From: Myxococcus sp. RHSTA-1-4
GTDB taxonomy: Bacteria; Myxococcota; Myxococcia; Myxococcales; Myxococcaceae
Assembly (NCBI RefSeq): GCF_020037125.1
Contig: NZ_JAIQDG010000006.1
Coordinates: forward strand, 186,001 to 250,000
Direction: 5' to 3'
DNA length: 64,000 bases
In this document: positions 1 through 8,151 of the stretch, in pieces
Layout: each line of letters opens with the position of its first letter
Numbering within the stretch: position 1 is the first letter of the stretch
Made by a program: the position numbers and the translations under genes
Notes under the pieces: model-generated
The model's database searches: none
What the model saw: only the letters and a program-made list of their open reading frames with translations
Told to the model about the DNA's origin: nothing

Positions 1-312
1 GTTGGTGGTGCCGGTGCCCAGGTCTCCTCTGAAGGTGATGGCGATGACCGACGACAGCGCCGTGCCCGGCTCCACGCCGGGAGCGCGCGTGACGGCCCCC
101 GGCCCGGGCTGGCCGGACGAGCCAGGACCCGCGGGGCCCTGCTCACCCTCCTGCCCGTCCTGACCGTTGGCGCCGTCCTGGCCGTCCTGCCCCGCCGGAC
201 CCTGCTGGCCGGACGGACCGGCGGGGCCCTGCGCCCCCTCGCAGCCGACGACGGCCACGGTGCTGCCCACGAGCATCGCGCTGGTGGCGAGCCCCAAGAG
301 ACGAGAAGACAT
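1..312 (-). CDS. Collagen-like lipoprotein, partial (C-terminus beyond window start)
   Basis: The ATG at 312 is preceded by a good ribosome binding site (GGAGGGAG). The N-terminus is a lipoprotein signal peptide ending in a VVGC lipobox at about residue 28, so the product should be lipid-anchored after signal peptidase II cleavage. From about residue 31 there is a run of Gly-X-Y triplets of collagen type (GPAGPSG, GQDGQDG, GEQGPAG), about 15 triplets. A non-collagenous stretch (TALSSVIAITF) follows and runs off the window. Bacterial collagen-like lipoproteins are generally surface or structural proteins; the role here is unknown. The reading frame is open to base 1, so this is only the first 104 residues. 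Confidence 0.8.
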   Translation of the reverse strand, partial: MSSRLLGLATSAMLVGSTVAVVGCEGAQGPAGPSGQQGPAGQDGQDGANGQDGQEGEQGPAGPGSSGQPGPGAVTRAPGVEPGTALSSVIAITFRGDLGTGTTN

Positions 313-430
313 GGAAACACTCCCTCCAAGGTTGATCGCCGGCACGGGGACGCGCGGGCGCGGGCGCATCCTGCGGAGGCAGTGTGGCAACCCATTGGAA
401 GGTGTGTCACTTCTTCATCACGGCCGCGGC

Positions 431-991
431 TCAGGGGACGATGCCCACCCCGGCCACGCCCTCGAACTCCACGGTGGAGCCCTTCCGCACGCCCACCTTC
501 TCCGTCCAGCCGCCGGGCACCTCCAGCACGTACTGGCTGGGCACGCCCACCGAGCGCGAGTCGAGCGTCCTCGGCTGCGCGCGCGAGACGATGCCGACGA
601 CGCGCAGGTCCGACGAGATGAAGAGCATGTCCAGCGGGATGAGCGTGTTCCTCATCCAGAAGCCCTGCACCTCCTCGTAAGGGAAGAGGAAGAGCATGCC
701 CTTCCCGTCCGCCAGCTCCTTGCGCCACATCAGGCCGCGCGTGCGCGCCTGGGGCGTGGCGGCCACCTCCACCTCCACCCGGTGCACGCCGCCATAGGCG
801 TCCTTGAGCCGCACGTACCCCCGGGGCAGCGGCTGCATCGCGTAGTCCTCCGCGGTGACATCGGTGACGGGCCGGCGCGCCGGAGCCGCCTGCTGTGACG
901 GGGACTTCGGCGGGCTCCCCTGTGCCTCCTGCTGGCAGCCGGCCACGAGCAGCGGCACGGCCACCACCGCCGTCCGGAGGAAGGCCCTCAT
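431..991 (-). CDS. DUF192 family lipoprotein
   Basis: The 186-aa product has a lipoprotein signal peptide with lipobox LVAGC near residue 19. The C-terminal 110 residues match the DUF192 fold: a TRGLMWRKEL segment, then GMLFLFPYEE, FWMRNTLIPLDMLFI and a VLEVPGG segment. DUF192 proteins are small secreted or membrane-attached beta-rich proteins of unknown biochemical activity. The ATG overlaps the stop codon of the upstream PilZ gene (TCAT at 988-991 on the plus strand), which implies translational coupling. The much longer open frame in this phase is an artefact of high GC; the start at 991 is chosen because of the signal peptide and the overlap. Confidence 0.85.
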   Translation of the reverse strand: MRAFLRTAVVAVPLLVAGCQQEAQGSPPKSPSQQAAPARRPVTDVTAEDYAMQPLPRGYVRLKDAYGGVHRVEVEVAATPQARTRGLMWRKELADGKGMLFLFPYEEVQGFWMRNTLIPLDMLFISSDLRVVGIVSRAQPRTLDSRSVGVPSQYVLEVPGGWTEKVGVRKGSTVEFEGVAGVGIVP

Positions 992-1386
992 GGGTGCGGG
1001 TGCAGCGGCTTGTTGAGCAGCTTCTCCGTCAGCTCGGGGCCGAGGCTGTCGGACATCAGGCGCTCCACCACGGTCTCGAACTCCACCCGCTGCGCCTCGC
1101 TGCTGTAGATGAAGCGGATGCCCATGCCAGGCTCCTCGGCGTCGGCCTTGGACCAGACCACCTCGCCCAGCAATTCGAAGGGCGCCTCTCGGTGGGGCAC
1201 CGTCAGCTTGAAGAGGAAGCGCGTGCCGATGGGCAGCGGCTTCTTCGTCTTGATGAACGTGCCGCCCTTGCTGATGTTCTTCGTGTAGTCCGCGAAGAAC
1301 GAGTTGAGCTTCTTGTAGTCGACCTTCAGCTCGATGGGGGCCCGCCCGTGCTGGCGGTGCTCGGGACCTGTCTTCTGTTCGGACAT
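988..1386 (-). CDS. PilZ domain protein (c-di-GMP binding)
   Basis: A 132-aa protein that is essentially one PilZ domain. The RxxxR motif (RQHGR) lies near residues 11-15 and the second ligand motif NISKGG near residues 38-43, so both elements that contact cyclic di-GMP are intact. The sequence resembles the family of PilZ proteins expanded in Myxococcus. It is probably a cytoplasmic c-di-GMP receptor acting on motility, surface or regulatory partners; the partner is not evident. It forms a two-gene unit with the downstream DUF192 lipoprotein through a 4-base overlap. It is divergent from the metallopeptidase gene, with only 25 bp between the two start codons. Confidence 0.85.
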   Translation of the reverse strand: MSEQKTGPEHRQHGRAPIELKVDYKKLNSFFADYTKNISKGGTFIKTKKPLPIGTRFLFKLTVPHREAPFELLGEVVWSKADAEEPGMGIRFIYSSEAQRVEFETVVERLMSDSLGPELTEKLLNKPLHPHP

Positions 1387-1411
1387 GCTGGCCGGGAGTA
1401 TAGGGGAGGCC

Positions 1412-3778
1412 ATGCGGCAAGTCCTCACCCGCGCCCTGGGCCTGTTGCGCCGCCCGGCCGTCCTGGCCACCGTGCTCCTGCTGGCCGGGGGTGGCTCGGC
1501 GCTCGTCCTCGTCCCCCTCTTCGGCGTGCCCGGCTTCGAGCTGAGCCTGGCCCTCTCCATCGCCGTGGGCCTGCTCGGCGGGGGGACGGGCATCGCCGCC
1601 GCCGCCCAGGAGCGGCGCCTCCTCCTGGGGGTGGACCCCCGCCCCCCCGGTGCCACCCGCGTCACGGCGCCCGGCGCGGCCGTGAGGAACGCCCTGGGCG
1701 CCTCCCTGCTCCTCAACCTGGGCGTGCTGGTGCCCCCCTTCCTCGCCTCCACCCTGTTCGCCTGGCTGCGGACCGCGTGCGACCCGTTCGCCCTGGTGGG
1801 ATTCTTCCCCCTGCTCACCCTCCCCTCGGCCGTGCTGGCGTCCTCGGCGGGCGTGCTGTGCGGCTTCCGGGGCCGGCGCCCGGCCCGGGCCGTGGGGCTG
1901 TACGCGCTGCTGGTCCTCGTCTCGGCCGTGCCCACGGTGTGGCCCATCGTCGCCGGGCCGCAGGTGTTCGCCTTCAATCACTTCCTGGGGCACATGCCCG
2001 GGCCGCTGTACGACGAGGCCCTGGCGGTGACGCCCGCCCTGGCCTGGTTCCGGCTGGAGACGCTGCTGTGGGCCGGGGTGCTGGCGGGACTCACCGCCGC
2101 GCTGCTGGACACGGGCTCCGGCCGCCTGGGCCGCTCCGGCCTGCGCCCCGGGCTGCTGGCCGCGCTGGCCCTGCCTCTGACCGTCATCGTCCTCCTGGAG
2201 ACACGCGGCCCGGAGCTGGGCCTGCGGATGACGGACGACTACCTCGCCGAGACGCTCGGCGGCACGCGCGAGACGGAGCACTTCCGCCTCCACTACTGGC
2301 GGGGCAAGCCGCGCGAGGACGTGGACCGGATGGCGCGGGACATGGAGTTCCGCTGGATGCAGACGCAGCGCTTCCTCGGTGTGGCCCCCACCGAGCGCAT
2401 CATCGTGTGGCTCTACAAGGACGAGGAGCAGAAGCAGCAACTGGTGGGCGCCGGCCGCACCCAGTTCGCCAAGCCCTGGCTGCACACGCTGCACATCCAG
2501 GACCGCCCCTTCCCCCACTCCGTGCTGCACCACGAGCTGGTGCACGTCATGGCGGCCCCGGCCGGCGGCGGCCCCTTCGGCGTCACCACCCGCTGGGGCG
2601 TCTGGCCGCTGATGGGCGTCATCGAAGGGCTGGCGGTGGCCGCGGACGGCCCGGTGCAGGGCGACCTCACGCTGCACCAGTGGGCCGCGGGCATGCGCCG
2701 GCAGAAGCTGGCCCCGGACATGCGCAAGCTGATGGGGCCGGAGGGCTTCTACCAGTCCGCGCCCGCGCGCGCGTACACCGTGGCGGGCTCGTTCCTGCTG
2801 TACCTCGCGGAGACCTACGGGGCCCCGAAGCTGCGCGCCGTCTACGCCGACGGCGACTTCCCGCGCGCCTACGGCCGCCCCCTGGACGAGCTCGTCACCG
2901 AGTGGGAGCAGCACGTGGACGCGCTGCCCCTGGACGACGCGGCGGTGGCGCGCGCCTTCGCCCGCTTCCGCACCGGCAGCCTCTTCACCCGCGCCTGCGC
3001 TCGCGAGGTGGCACGGCTCGCCGAGTCCGCCCGCGAGGCCCTGGCCAGCGACCCGGAGGACTCGCTGAGGCGCTACCGCCGCGCCGCGGAGCTGCAGCCG
3101 GAGGAGCCCTCCTACCGCCTGGGCGAGGCCGCCGCGCTGGGCACCCTGGAGCGCTACGACGACGCGGCCGCCGTGCTGGCCACGCTGGCGGAGGCGGAGC
3201 GCGTGAAGGGCCAGCCCGTTCTGGAGGCGGAGGTGGCCATGGCGCGCGCGGACGTCGAGCTGCGTCGCGAGCAGCCCGCCGCGGCCCGGGGTTTCCTCGA
3301 CACCGTGCTGGCCAAGGACGCCGGCCCAGAGCTGACGCGCACCGCCCAGGTGAAGCTGGCCGCGCTGGAGTCCCCCGCCCGCCGTCCCCCCATTGACGCC
3401 TGGTTCCGCGCCACCCAGGACGAGCTGCGCCTGTTGCTGCTGTCACGGGCCCTCTCCGCCCTCCCCGGCGACCCGTACCTGAACTACCTCCTGGGCCGGA
3501 GGCTGCATCAGGTGGGGGCCCCGTCGCTCGCGGCCGAGCCGCTCCAGCGGGCCCTGGCGGACGAGACGCTGCCGGAGGCCCTGCGCAAGGAGGCCCTGCG
3601 CATGCGGGTGGAGTCCGCCTACCTCGCCGGAGACTGCGGCGCGGTGCGCCACGAGGTGGGGGCGCTGCCGGACTTCGGCGCCGCCTTCCGGGCCACCGCC
3701 GACGAGTGGCGGCAGCGGTGTGATTTCGAGGAGACGACCTTCCGCGGCCCCCTGGTGCCACGTCAGGCTTTCCGCTAG
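1412..3778 (+). CDS. Membrane-anchored gluzincin-type metallopeptidase with C-terminal TPR region
   Basis: A 788-aa protein starting at 1412 behind AGGGGAGGC. The first 270 residues contain about six hydrophobic segments (for example VLATVLLLAGGGSALVLV). A soluble region carries an HELVH zinc motif at residues 374-378 and a downstream EGLAV segment with Glu405 as probable third ligand, the arrangement of peptidase-MA-like gluzincins. The C-terminal 300 residues are alpha-helical with TPR-like repeats. I infer that it degrades or processes a protein at the membrane, with the TPRs as docking site. The substrate is unknown. A longer in-frame start at 1334 would overlap the divergent PilZ gene and is rejected. 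Confidence 0.7.
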   Translation: MRQVLTRALGLLRRPAVLATVLLLAGGGSALVLVPLFGVPGFELSLALSIAVGLLGGGTGIAAAAQERRLLLGVDPRPPGATRVTAPGAAVRNALGASLLLNLGVLVPPFLASTLFAWLRTACDPFALVGFFPLLTLPSAVLASSAGVLCGFRGRRPARAVGLYALLVLVSAVPTVWPIVAGPQVFAFNHFLGHMPGPLYDEALAVTPALAWFRLETLLWAGVLAGLTAALLDTGSGRLGRSGLRPGLLAALALPLTVIVLLETRGPELGLRMTDDYLAETLGGTRETEHFRLHYWRGKPREDVDRMARDMEFRWMQTQRFLGVAPTERIIVWLYKDEEQKQQLVGAGRTQFAKPWLHTLHIQDRPFPHSVLHHELVHVMAAPAGGGPFGVTTRWGVWPLMGVIEGLAVAADGPVQGDLTLHQWAAGMRRQKLAPDMRKLMGPEGFYQSAPARAYTVAGSFLLYLAETYGAPKLRAVYADGDFPRAYGRPLDELVTEWEQHVDALPLDDAAVARAFARFRTGSLFTRACAREVARLAESAREALASDPEDSLRRYRRAAELQPEEPSYRLGEAAALGTLERYDDAAAVLATLAEAERVKGQPVLEAEVAMARADVELRREQPAAARGFLDTVLAKDAGPELTRTAQVKLAALESPARRPPIDAWFRATQDELRLLLLSRALSALPGDPYLNYLLGRRLHQVGAPSLAAEPLQRALADETLPEALRKEALRMRVESAYLAGDCGAVRHEVGALPDFGAAFRATADEWRQRCDFEETTFRGPLVPRQAFR

Positions 3779-3844
3779 CCGGGGATTCCGCTAGGCAGGA
3801 GCCCCGACAGCGGAGAGTTTCCAGCACAGCCAAGGAGGAGTCGG

Positions 3845-4372
3845 ATGCGGTTCGAGACGAGGCAGCGAATCCAGGGGACGGTGGACGAGGTGGAGCGCGC
3901 GCTCCTCGACGAGCGTTACTTCGACTTCCTGCTGAAGCACCACGGCGTGCTGCTGGAGCTCCAGCCGCTGGAGGTGAAGGCCGAGGGTGACGTGGTGCGC
4001 CGCCGCGTGCGCTACCGCCCCAAGCCCGTCATCCAGAGCATCGGCCCCAAGCAGGTGCCGCCCGAGTGGTTCGCCTTCGTCGAGACGTCCACCTACGACA
4101 AGCGCCGCAAGGAGCTGACCTTCAGCAACGTGCCCACCTCCGGCACCATCTCCAAGATGCTGGTGAACACGGGCGTGCTGAAGCTGAAGGACCTGGGCGG
4201 CGGGCAGACGGAGCGCACGCTGGACGGCGAAATCACCCTCAAGCTGCCCTTCCTGATGAAGCCGCTGGCCCTCATCGGCGAGAAGGTCATCCAGTCCGAG
4301 GGCCTGAAGATCCTCGACAACGAGGTGCCGGTGCTCAACCGGTTCATCACCGAGGTCATCCGCAAGGGCTAG
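3845..4372 (+). CDS. DUF2505-like / START-type lipid-binding-fold protein
   Basis: A 175-aa cytoplasmic protein with no signal peptide. The opening (MRFETRQRIQGTVDEVERALLDERYF) and the pattern of beta strands followed by a long C-terminal helix (LNRFITEVIRKG) match SRPBCC/START-fold proteins of the DUF2505 type. That fold has a hydrophobic cavity and commonly binds lipids or other hydrophobic ligands; no catalytic residues are apparent. The ribosome binding site AAGGAGGAG lies directly upstream of the ATG. It is co-directional with the metallopeptidase gene, 66 bp upstream. Function is otherwise unknown. Confidence 0.7.
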   Translation: MRFETRQRIQGTVDEVERALLDERYFDFLLKHHGVLLELQPLEVKAEGDVVRRRVRYRPKPVIQSIGPKQVPPEWFAFVETSTYDKRRKELTFSNVPTSGTISKMLVNTGVLKLKDLGGGQTERTLDGEITLKLPFLMKPLALIGEKVIQSEGLKILDNEVPVLNRFITEVIRKG

Positions 4373-4446
4373 CCGCGCGCCCGCCCGCCCGGCGGGGCCT
4401 GGGGAATGGGTTGACTTCCTCTCGGTTGTCCTCGTAAGGCCCCGCC

Positions 4447-4920
4447 ATGACCCAACGCTTCCTCGCCCTCAGCGTCCTGTCCCTGCTGGCCGCCTGCGCC
4501 CCGAAGCTCATCCCCGGCACGGACATCGTCGACAACTCCGACACACGCGCCATCCTCCAGGTGATGGAGCAGTACCGCTCCGCGCTGGAGAACCGCGACG
4601 CCGCCGCCATCCAGGCCCTGGTCACCAAGGACTTCCGCGAGGACGCGGGCACCCCGTCCGAGCCCGATGACGACCTCACCACCGCCAACCTCGGCCCCTA
4701 CCTGGAGAACCTCTTCAAGCAGGTCCAGGGCACCCAGGTGGAGCTGGACGTGCGCCGAATCCAGATAAATGAGGACCTGGGCGTGGCCGGCGCCATCTAC
4801 TACTGGAAGGCGAACTGGCGCATGCCGGGCCTCAACACCCGGCCCCAGCGCGAGTCCGAGCTGGAGCAGATGGTGTTCCGGCGCGAAGACGGCCAGTGGA
4901 AGATCGTCTCCGGCATCTGA
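4447..4920 (+). CDS. SnoaL/NTF2-like lipoprotein
   Basis: A 157-aa protein with a short lipoprotein signal peptide (lipobox LLAAC, Cys17). The mature part looks like a cone-shaped NTF2-like fold: a helical opening (ILQVMEQYRSALENRDAAAIQALV), followed by beta strands and a C-terminal strand WKIVSGI typical of the SnoaL/DUF4440 group. Such domains bind small ligands or dimerise; many lipoprotein versions have no known activity. It converges on the homoserine-kinase-like gene with a 15-bp gap. No obvious terminator hairpin was seen between them. Confidence 0.75.
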   Translation: MTQRFLALSVLSLLAACAPKLIPGTDIVDNSDTRAILQVMEQYRSALENRDAAAIQALVTKDFREDAGTPSEPDDDLTTANLGPYLENLFKQVQGTQVELDVRRIQINEDLGVAGAIYYWKANWRMPGLNTRPQRESELEQMVFRREDGQWKIVSGI

Positions 4921-4935
4921 GCGCCCCCTCGGGCC

Positions 4936-5907
4936 TCACAGCCCCAGCAGCGCGGACAGGCCCTCGGGCCCCATGGCGGACAGCCGCCGGGCCCGGTTGA
5001 GGTAGGTGCGGTAATCCTTCCGCACCAGCTTGTCCGCGGGCAGCGGCGACAGGTGGTAGTCGCGGATGCGGCTGGCGGTGAAGCGCACCGCGCCGTAGAG
5101 CGCATGGCCGAAGAGGTTGGCCCGCTCCACGGGGGCCAGGGGCCGCACGTCCTGGTAGCCGCGGATGAAGGCGCGGCACAGCTCGGGCAGGTACTCGCCG
5201 CCCTCGAAGCACCAGGCGTTGAGCGTAATCGCCACGTCCAGGCCGTACGCCTCCCGGCACGCCATCTCGAAGTCGAAGAAGGCGCCCACGCGGTCGCCCA
5301 GCCACTTCACGTTGTCCATGAAGAGGTCCGCGTGGATGACGCCACGGGGCTCCAGCCCCTGGCGCACCGCCTCGGACTTCTCCAGGTAGCGCCGCAGCTC
5401 GCCGGCCACCCGGGACAGCTCCGCGTCCGGGTGGTGTGACAGCCCCTCAATCCACCCGCGCACCGTGTCCGGGCCGTAGGGGTTCTCCCGCGAGCCGGAG
5501 AAGGACTGCGTGTCCCGGTGCATCTTCCCCAGCTCCGCGCCCAGCCGCTCCAGGTGGTCCGCGGTGAGGCGGGGGTGGCGCAGCTCCTCTCCTGGCAGCC
5601 AGCGGAAGACGGTGACACGGCCGCCCTCCAGCTCCAGGAAGGGGGCGCCGTCGCGCGTGGGCAGCAGCACGGGCCCGGGGAAGTGGTACGCCGCCAGGTG
5701 CGCCAGCAGCGCGGCCTCGAAGCGCAGGTCATCCGGGGAGCGCACGGTGGTGTGGCGCATGAAGTAGCGCCCACCCTCCGTCTCCAGCCGGTGATTGGTG
5801 TTGATGGACCCCTGGGGAATGGGTGCCACCTCCCGAACCTGCCCCAGCCCATACGCCTCCGCGACCCGGGCGAACGCCTCGGGCGGGAGCGCCGTGTGTA
5901 CCGCCAT
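4936..5907 (-). CDS. thrB: Homoserine kinase type II-like phosphotransferase (APH/choline kinase fold)
   Basis: A 323-aa protein of the aminoglycoside/choline kinase superfamily. It has the nucleotide-loop region GSINTNHRLE, the catalytic Brenner motif (VIHADLFMDNV) and the metal-binding DFE-type motif (GAFFDFEMA). The segment ALDVAITLNAWCF-like, here YGLDVAITLNAWCF, and overall length fit ThrB2-type homoserine kinases, which phosphorylate homoserine on the way to threonine. Other small-molecule kinases of this fold cannot be excluded. The start at 5907 is chosen over 5964 because the extra N-terminal residues are unlike the family. It is divergent from the TPR gene at 6059. Confidence 0.65.
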   Translation of the reverse strand: MAVHTALPPEAFARVAEAYGLGQVREVAPIPQGSINTNHRLETEGGRYFMRHTTVRSPDDLRFEAALLAHLAAYHFPGPVLLPTRDGAPFLELEGGRVTVFRWLPGEELRHPRLTADHLERLGAELGKMHRDTQSFSGSRENPYGPDTVRGWIEGLSHHPDAELSRVAGELRRYLEKSEAVRQGLEPRGVIHADLFMDNVKWLGDRVGAFFDFEMACREAYGLDVAITLNAWCFEGGEYLPELCRAFIRGYQDVRPLAPVERANLFGHALYGAVRFTASRIRDYHLSPLPADKLVRKDYRTYLNRARRLSAMGPEGLSALLGL

Positions 5908-5957
5908 TGCGCGCACCTCCGGGGCCAGTATGCACCAGCCGTACCCGGGGCCCACCG

Positions 5958-5986
5958 TTGACACCGCGCGGAGCCGTTCCTATCTG
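5958..5986 (+). promoter_or_regulatory. Sigma-70-type promoter for the TPR gene
   Basis: A perfect TTGACA -35 hexamer (5958-5963) is followed after 17 bp by TATCTG (5981-5986). A second -10-like hexamer, TATACT, lies slightly downstream at 5998-6003 but lacks a matching -35. The predicted transcript start near 5993 gives a leader of about 65 nt to the ATG at 6059. Confidence 0.5.
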
Positions 5987-6058
5987 TGCGCGGCCCCTAT
6001 ACTCGGCACGCGGGCGGGAACGTCCGGTAACACCCACTCCAGCGGGGGAGGCAGGCCC

Positions 6059-7639
6059 ATGGGCACCGAAGGGCGCAGGGACTGGAAGCGGCGCGAGAGC
6101 TTCGCGAGCGCGCTGATGCAGGTGGGAGTGGTGGCCCTGCTGCTCGCCGGCGCGGTGGCCTGGTTCGTCCACCGCGGCGGAGTGCGGAAGCAGACAGAGG
6201 AGCACATGCGCGCGGCCCGCGCGGCGGCCCTGCGGGGCAACCCGGGCGACCTCGCGAGGGCCATGAAGGAGCTGGAGGCCGTCTTCCAGCTCAACGACAA
6301 GTCCCGCGACGCCCAGGCGCTGGCCGCCGACATCCAGACGGTGCTGTGGCTGGAGCACCGCCAGCCCGGCGCGGATGCGAAGGCCCGCGAGTTCCTCACG
6401 CGCGCCGAGCAGCTCGAGTCCCGCTCCGGCGAGCGCTACGGCGCGCGCGCCCTGCACCTGCTCGCGGAGGGCAGGCCCGACGAGGCGGAGAAGTACCTGG
6501 CGGACCTCAAGGCGCAGGGCGCCAGCAATCCGAAGCTGACCCTGGCCCTGGCCATGGCGCTCCAGGCGCGAGGCGACCTGCCCGGCGCGAGGCAGGCCTT
6601 CGCCCGCGCCGCCGAGGCGGCCTGGAGGGACCCGCGCTTCACCACCGCCTACGGCGAGGCCCTGCTGGACGAGGGCCAGTACGCCCCGGCCGTGGAGGCC
6701 TTCGGCAAGGCCACCAGCGTCAACCCGGACCACCTGCTGGCGCGCGTGTCCGCGGCGCTCGCGCACGTGTACCAGGGCAGGAAGCTGGAGGAAGCCCGGA
6801 AGACGCTGGCGGACGTGCTGGCCCGCGGCGCCGAGCTGACGCCGGTGCTGAAGGCCCGCGCCGGGGCGCTGAAGGCGGAGCTGGCGCTGGCCCGGGGCGC
6901 GGCGGACGAGGCCCTCCAGGCGGCGGACGCGGCGCTGAAGGACTGGCCGGAGGAGCACTACGCCCTCTTCGCCCGGGCCCGGGCGCTGGGCATGAAGAAG
7001 GCCCCCGAGGCCCGCGCGGCCTTCGAGGCCGCCGTGGCGAAGCGGCGCAACGCGCCCCTGCTCTACCTGGACGGCGCGCGTGCCTTGCAGGGGGCCGGTG
7101 ACGGCGCCGGGGCGCTGGCGCTGCTGGACGCCTACGAGAAGACGTTCCGCCCCGTGCAGGTGGCCACCGCCGACGGGAAGAAGGTCAGCCTGCTGGAGCA
7201 GGACGGCCGCTACTGGCTGGCGCGCGGCGGCGTGCTGGAGGCGGCGGGCCGCCAGGACGACGCCCTGGCCGCGTATGACAAGGCCATCACCGCGCGCGGC
7301 GTGGGACTGGCCCGGGCCCAGTACGCCAAGGGCGCGCTGCTGCTGGCGCGCAAGGACTACGCGGGCGCTCGCGCGCTCTTGTCCCTGGTGGCGCCGGACA
7401 GCGGCGCGGGCACCCTGGCGGAGGCCTACGCCGCCATGGGCGACCTGCTCTTCGCCCAGGGTGAGTTCGCCGCCGGCTGCCAGCACTACTACTTCGGGCT
7501 GGTGCGCGCCCGCGTCCAGGGCACCCCGCGAGAGGTGCTGTCCGCGCGAATCGAAGGCATCCGGAAGAGCCTGGAGGCCGCGGGCCAGGCCGCCATGGCC
7601 AAGGCGTGGGTGACGGAGACGGGCGCCCTGCTGCAGTAG
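6059..7639 (+). CDS. Membrane-anchored TPR protein
   Basis: A 526-aa protein. One transmembrane segment near residues 20-40 (VGVVALLLAGAVAWFV) is followed by about 480 residues of TPR-like helical repeats, with recurring A-x-A-x-F and LA-x-G patterns typical of TPRs. The N-terminus is short and basic, so the repeats should face the periplasm. No catalytic domain is visible; such proteins usually act as scaffolds. The start at 6059 is chosen for its position behind GCGGGGGAG and for the signal-anchor; a longer open frame from 5795 is not credible. It converges on the gene ending at 7647 with only 7 bp between them. Confidence 0.75.
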   Translation: MGTEGRRDWKRRESFASALMQVGVVALLLAGAVAWFVHRGGVRKQTEEHMRAARAAALRGNPGDLARAMKELEAVFQLNDKSRDAQALAADIQTVLWLEHRQPGADAKAREFLTRAEQLESRSGERYGARALHLLAEGRPDEAEKYLADLKAQGASNPKLTLALAMALQARGDLPGARQAFARAAEAAWRDPRFTTAYGEALLDEGQYAPAVEAFGKATSVNPDHLLARVSAALAHVYQGRKLEEARKTLADVLARGAELTPVLKARAGALKAELALARGAADEALQAADAALKDWPEEHYALFARARALGMKKAPEARAAFEAAVAKRRNAPLLYLDGARALQGAGDGAGALALLDAYEKTFRPVQVATADGKKVSLLEQDGRYWLARGGVLEAAGRQDDALAAYDKAITARGVGLARAQYAKGALLLARKDYAGARALLSLVAPDSGAGTLAEAYAAMGDLLFAQGEFAAGCQHYYFGLVRARVQGTPREVLSARIEGIRKSLEAAGQAAMAKAWVTETGALLQ

Positions 7640-7646
7640 GCCGCCG

Positions 7647-8144
7647 CTACAGCAGGTCCGCCGGGTTGAGCGAGCGGTGCTTCGCGCGCACCACCCGCCA
7701 CTCACCGTCCTCTTCCTTCTCGAAGGTGCCCTCGATGAGCCAGGCGTTCAGCACGCTGTCGGCGGCCAGGTCCTGCACCTTCTCCGCCTGCGAGCGGCCG
7801 AAGATGAACCGCGCCTGGAAGTCGCCCTGCGTGGGGGACACCTCACGCACCTCCAGGTTGGTCATGAAGACGCGGACCCACTGGCCCCGCAGCACCTGCG
7901 ACGCCAGCACCCCGCGCACCTCCTTCTTGCCCCAGCCGCCGCCCACGGAGCGGAAGCGCTCGGACACGGCCTCCATCACCCCGCCCACGTCCTTCTCCTC
8001 CGCGGCGCGCGTCATCTCCACCACGCGCCGGGTGACGGCCTCCTGCACGCCGGGCTCCGGACGCGGCCAGAAGTACAGCACCGCGCCCGCCGCCAGCAGC
8101 GCCAGTCCCAGCCCCATCACCCTCGAGCGCGAGAGCGTCAGCAT
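7647..8144 (-). CDS. Small membrane-anchored protein, NTF2-like
   Basis: A 165-aa protein with a single N-terminal hydrophobic anchor (VMGLGLALLAAGAVLYFW). The soluble region begins with VTRRVVEMTRAAEEKDVGGVMEAVSERF, and the order of helix then beta strands suggests an NTF2/SnoaL-like fold. No family can be named with confidence. It is the last gene of a minus-strand operon, 7 bp after the cyclic-nucleotide-binding gene, so a role with that regulator or the FHA protein further upstream is possible. Confidence 0.7.
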   Translation of the reverse strand: MLTLSRSRVMGLGLALLAAGAVLYFWPRPEPGVQEAVTRRVVEMTRAAEEKDVGGVMEAVSERFRSVGGGWGKKEVRGVLASQVLRGQWVRVFMTNLEVREVSPTQGDFQARFIFGRSQAEKVQDLAADSVLNAWLIEGTFEKEEDGEWRVVRAKHRSLNPADLL

Positions 8145-8151
8145 GCCCGCC

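Noticed and set aside
431..2914. 827-aa minus-strand open frame
   Set aside because: Only the last 186 codons (DUF192 lipoprotein) make sense. The rest is low-complexity antisense of the metallopeptidase gene, expected at about 70% GC.
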